Shown here piece by piece: positions 61,895-63,834 of a stretch of 63,834 nucleotides of DNA (position 1 is its first letter; each line of letters begins with the position of its first letter). Under the pieces are notes generated by a model that made no database searches, had not been told where the DNA came from, and saw nothing but the letters and a program-made list of their open reading frames with translations. Made by a program: the position numbers and the translations under genes. Location: NCBI GenBank assembly GCA_012518255.1, contig JAAYSX010000018.1, positions 1 to 63,834 of the forward strand, given 5' to 3'. The stretch is from Candidatus Epulonipiscium sp. (lineage in GTDB: Bacteria > Bacillota > Clostridia > Lachnospirales > Cellulosilyticaceae).

Positions 61895-63703
61895 ATGTCA
61901 AAAGACAAAATTATCAATATAGCTGTTATTGCCCACGTTGATGCTGGTAAATCAACGTTGGTTGACGCTTTTTTACAATATAGTGGAATCTATAGAAAAA
62001 ACCAAGAAGTTATAGATAGAGTTATGGATAGTGATGATATTGAAAGAGAGCGCGGTATTACTATCTACTCCAAAAACTGCTCTATAAAATATAAAGATTA
62101 CAAATTAAATATAGTAGATACACCAGGACATAGCGACTTCTCTTCAGAAGTAGAAAGAGTTATTAATACAGTAGATACTGTAATATTACTGGTGGACTCC
62201 ATAGAAGGGCCAATGCCCCAAACTAGGTTTGTTTTACAAAAATCCCTTGAAAAGGGTCTAAAACCTATCTTAATGATAAATAAGATTGATAAGCCTAACC
62301 ATAGGGCTGATGAAGTAGTAGATATGACCTTTGATCTATTTGTAGACCTAAATGCCAATGATGAACAATTAGATTTTCCTATATTATATGGTATTAGCAA
62401 AGATGGTATTGCTAAGCATGATATAGATGATGATAGCACCGATATAGCACCCTTACTTGATACTATTATTGAACACACTAATTCATACCCTGATTATGAT
62501 AATGAATCACTGCAGCTACAGGTTTCCACACTAGCCTATGATGATTATGTTGGTAGGTTAGGTATAGGTAGGGTATATAAGGGTATTATCAGGGAAGGAC
62601 AAACTGTATCTGTAGCAAAATCCGACGGTACTGTGGAAGTATCCAGGATTTCTAAGTTAATGATCTATGAAGGTACTAAACAAATTGAAGTTAAAGAAGT
62701 AAGAAGTGGTGATATTGCAATTGTAGCTGGACTTAGCAATATTTCTATTGGGGATACTATTTGCGAAGAAGATAAGGTGCTTCCTCTTGATTCAATCAAT
62801 ATAGAGGAACCTACCCTCTCAATGAACTTCCTTGTTAATAATTCACCCTTTGCAGGCCTCAGTGGTAAGTATGTGACAACACGCCATATAAAGGACCGTT
62901 TAGAAAGGGAGCTTGAGGTTAATGTTGGCCTTAAGGTAGAGGCTTTAGATTCTACTGATGGCTATAAAGTTTCAGGGCGTGGTGAGCTTCACTTATCAAT
63001 CTTAATTGAAAATATGAGACGTGAAGGATACGAACTTGGAATCTCAAAGCCTGAGGTTCTTTTCCAAAAAGATAAGGATGGCAAGCTTCTAGAACCAATA
63101 GAGAGAGTTACTGTTATACTTCCAGAGGAATACTCTGGCACAGCTATTGCTAAATTAAATCTTAGAAATGGTATTATGCAATCTATGGAACCTGAAAATG
63201 GCTACGTTAAGCTAGAATACCTTGCTCCAACTCGTGGCTTACTTGGATTCCGCAGTGAGCTTATCACAGATTCTCATGGTGAGGCTACTATACTTAGGTC
63301 CTTTGAATGCTTTGATAAATACACTGGTGAGATTCCAAAACGTACTAATGGGGTAATTATATCCCAGGAAACTGGTGTATCTGTAGCTTATTCCCTAAAT
63401 AATATTTCCGAAAGAGGTAGCTTATTTATACCTGCCGGAATAGATGTATATGAAGGCATGATAATAGGTATGAACTCAAGAAGTGAGGATATGACTGTTA
63501 ACCCTTGTAGGGGTAAAAAACAATCCAATGTAAGGGCGGCTGGATCCGACGATGCTATTAAACTTACACCACCCAAAATCTTTTCCTTAGAAGAGGCCCT
63601 TGAGTTTATTGAAGAGGATGAGTTAATAGAGGTTACTCCAGATAGTATACGTCTTAGAAAACGTATCCTAACAGAATCGGGTAGACGCAAATCTAATAAA
63701 TAA
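61895..63703 (+). CDS. typA: Translational GTPase TypA/BipA
   Basis: A 602-residue ribosome-binding GTPase. G1 AHVDAGKST at 11-19, G2 RGITI, G3 DTPGH, G4 NKID; EF-Tu domain 2-like and EF-G-type domains III and V follow, and the C-terminal BipA domain ends the protein (RGKKQSNVRAAGSDD, LEEALEFIEEDELIEVTP). ATG 61895 follows TAGGT; the in-frame GTG 18 bases upstream is less likely. BipA helps ribosome assembly and stress adaptation. It has its own terminator downstream. Confidence 0.97.
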   Translation: MSKDKIINIAVIAHVDAGKSTLVDAFLQYSGIYRKNQEVIDRVMDSDDIERERGITIYSKNCSIKYKDYKLNIVDTPGHSDFSSEVERVINTVDTVILLVDSIEGPMPQTRFVLQKSLEKGLKPILMINKIDKPNHRADEVVDMTFDLFVDLNANDEQLDFPILYGISKDGIAKHDIDDDSTDIAPLLDTIIEHTNSYPDYDNESLQLQVSTLAYDDYVGRLGIGRVYKGIIREGQTVSVAKSDGTVEVSRISKLMIYEGTKQIEVKEVRSGDIAIVAGLSNISIGDTICEEDKVLPLDSINIEEPTLSMNFLVNNSPFAGLSGKYVTTRHIKDRLERELEVNVGLKVEALDSTDGYKVSGRGELHLSILIENMRREGYELGISKPEVLFQKDKDGKLLEPIERVTVILPEEYSGTAIAKLNLRNGIMQSMEPENGYVKLEYLAPTRGLLGFRSELITDSHGEATILRSFECFDKYTGEIPKRTNGVIISQETGVSVAYSLNNISERGSLFIPAGIDVYEGMIIGMNSRSEDMTVNPCRGKKQSNVRAAGSDDAIKLTPPKIFSLEEALEFIEEDELIEVTPDSIRLRKRILTESGRRKSNK

Positions 63704-63776
63704 AAAGCTGCCCTTAGAAGCTTTCACATAGGGATTGAAGAAAAGAAAGTGAATAGCTTTAAAGGTTAGCAAGATT

Positions 63777-63815
63777 AAGACCACATTGGAGACTAAATTC
63801 TCTGGTGTGGTCTTT
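63777..63815 (+). terminator. Terminator of typA
   Basis: Stem AAGACCACA / TGTGGTCTT with inner GGAGA/TCTGG-type pairing and loop, followed by TTTTGATATT. It lies about 75 bases after the stop codon; nothing else is recognised in the intervening stretch. Confidence 0.8.
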
Positions 63816-63834
63816 TGATATTATTCTAAATAAT

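Overview
The window is AT-rich DNA from an anaerobic, endospore-forming member of the Clostridia. The evidence is a sigK gene, a sleC/csp germination locus, the prkA-yhbH-spoVR trio, class III (anaerobic) ribonucleotide reductase, a multimeric [FeFe]-hydrogenase, meso-diaminopimelate dehydrogenase and many small clostridial-type families. I cannot name the species. Most genes lie on the minus strand in short, tight operons separated by clear intrinsic terminators.

Layout. 1-6.3 kb: tRNA-Leu(CAA), then a minus-strand run with a Nudix hydrolase, a transpeptidase PBP paired with an FtsW/RodA/SpoVE-type flippase or polymerase, a long U32 protein and ZapA. 6.3-8.0 kb: ruvAB. 8.1-10 kb: sigK and a secreted SH3/NlpC-P60 peptidoglycan hydrolase. 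10.2-21.6 kb: a secreted FAD-dependent oxidoreductase, then sleC facing a four-gene operon of subtilisin-like Csp proteins. 21.7-24.5 kb: nrdDG behind a pair of NrdR boxes. 24.5-31 kb: small transporters and enzymes, the tcdA-ddh-asnA operon, an amidase, DUF1015 and DUF1461 genes, and two large inverted repeats at 25.34-25.62 kb. 31-39 kb: a nine-gene redox region comprising a regulatory-looking cluster (DRTGG, HATPase, divergent hydrogenase-like Fe-S protein, DRTGG, PHP) followed by hndABCD-type hydrogenase genes. 39-50 kb: an SNF symporter, a phospholipase-C-like protein, two degraded genes, a 44-residue small gene, WalJ/YycJ-type MBL, and spoVR-yhbH-prkA. 50-64 kb: recU, RluA-type pseudouridine synthase, an SDR, an M16C protease, glgB, several unknowns, queH and typA/bipA.

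The most interesting system is the germination locus. SleC is made as a precursor of the cortex-lytic enzyme, and Csp proteins process or control it in known clostridia. Here four Csp polypeptides hold five subtilisin-type domains. Two have complete Asp-His-Ser triads. One has Ser replaced by Gly, as in the C. difficile CspC pseudoprotease. One 878-residue polypeptide joins two inactive domains, the first of them reduced and without a jelly-roll insert. Two candidate proteases and three candidate sensing or scaffolding domains would thus be co-expressed next to their substrate. This arrangement is not the C. perfringens (three active) or C. difficile (CspBA plus CspC) layout.

The second notable system is the redox cluster upstream of the hydrogenase. 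Its hydrogenase-like member keeps the four H-cluster cysteines but has Ala in place of the proton-relay cysteine, so it looks like a sensor, and it sits with a Ser/Thr-kinase-like ATPase and two small DRTGG domains. Further points are a roughly 187-nt near-continuous palindrome, a frameshifted GH26-like lipoprotein gene that has also lost its catalytic acids, and a truncated, frameshifted RCC1-repeat gene. Start codons were chosen by Shine-Dalgarno position; several differ from the longest possible reading frame.
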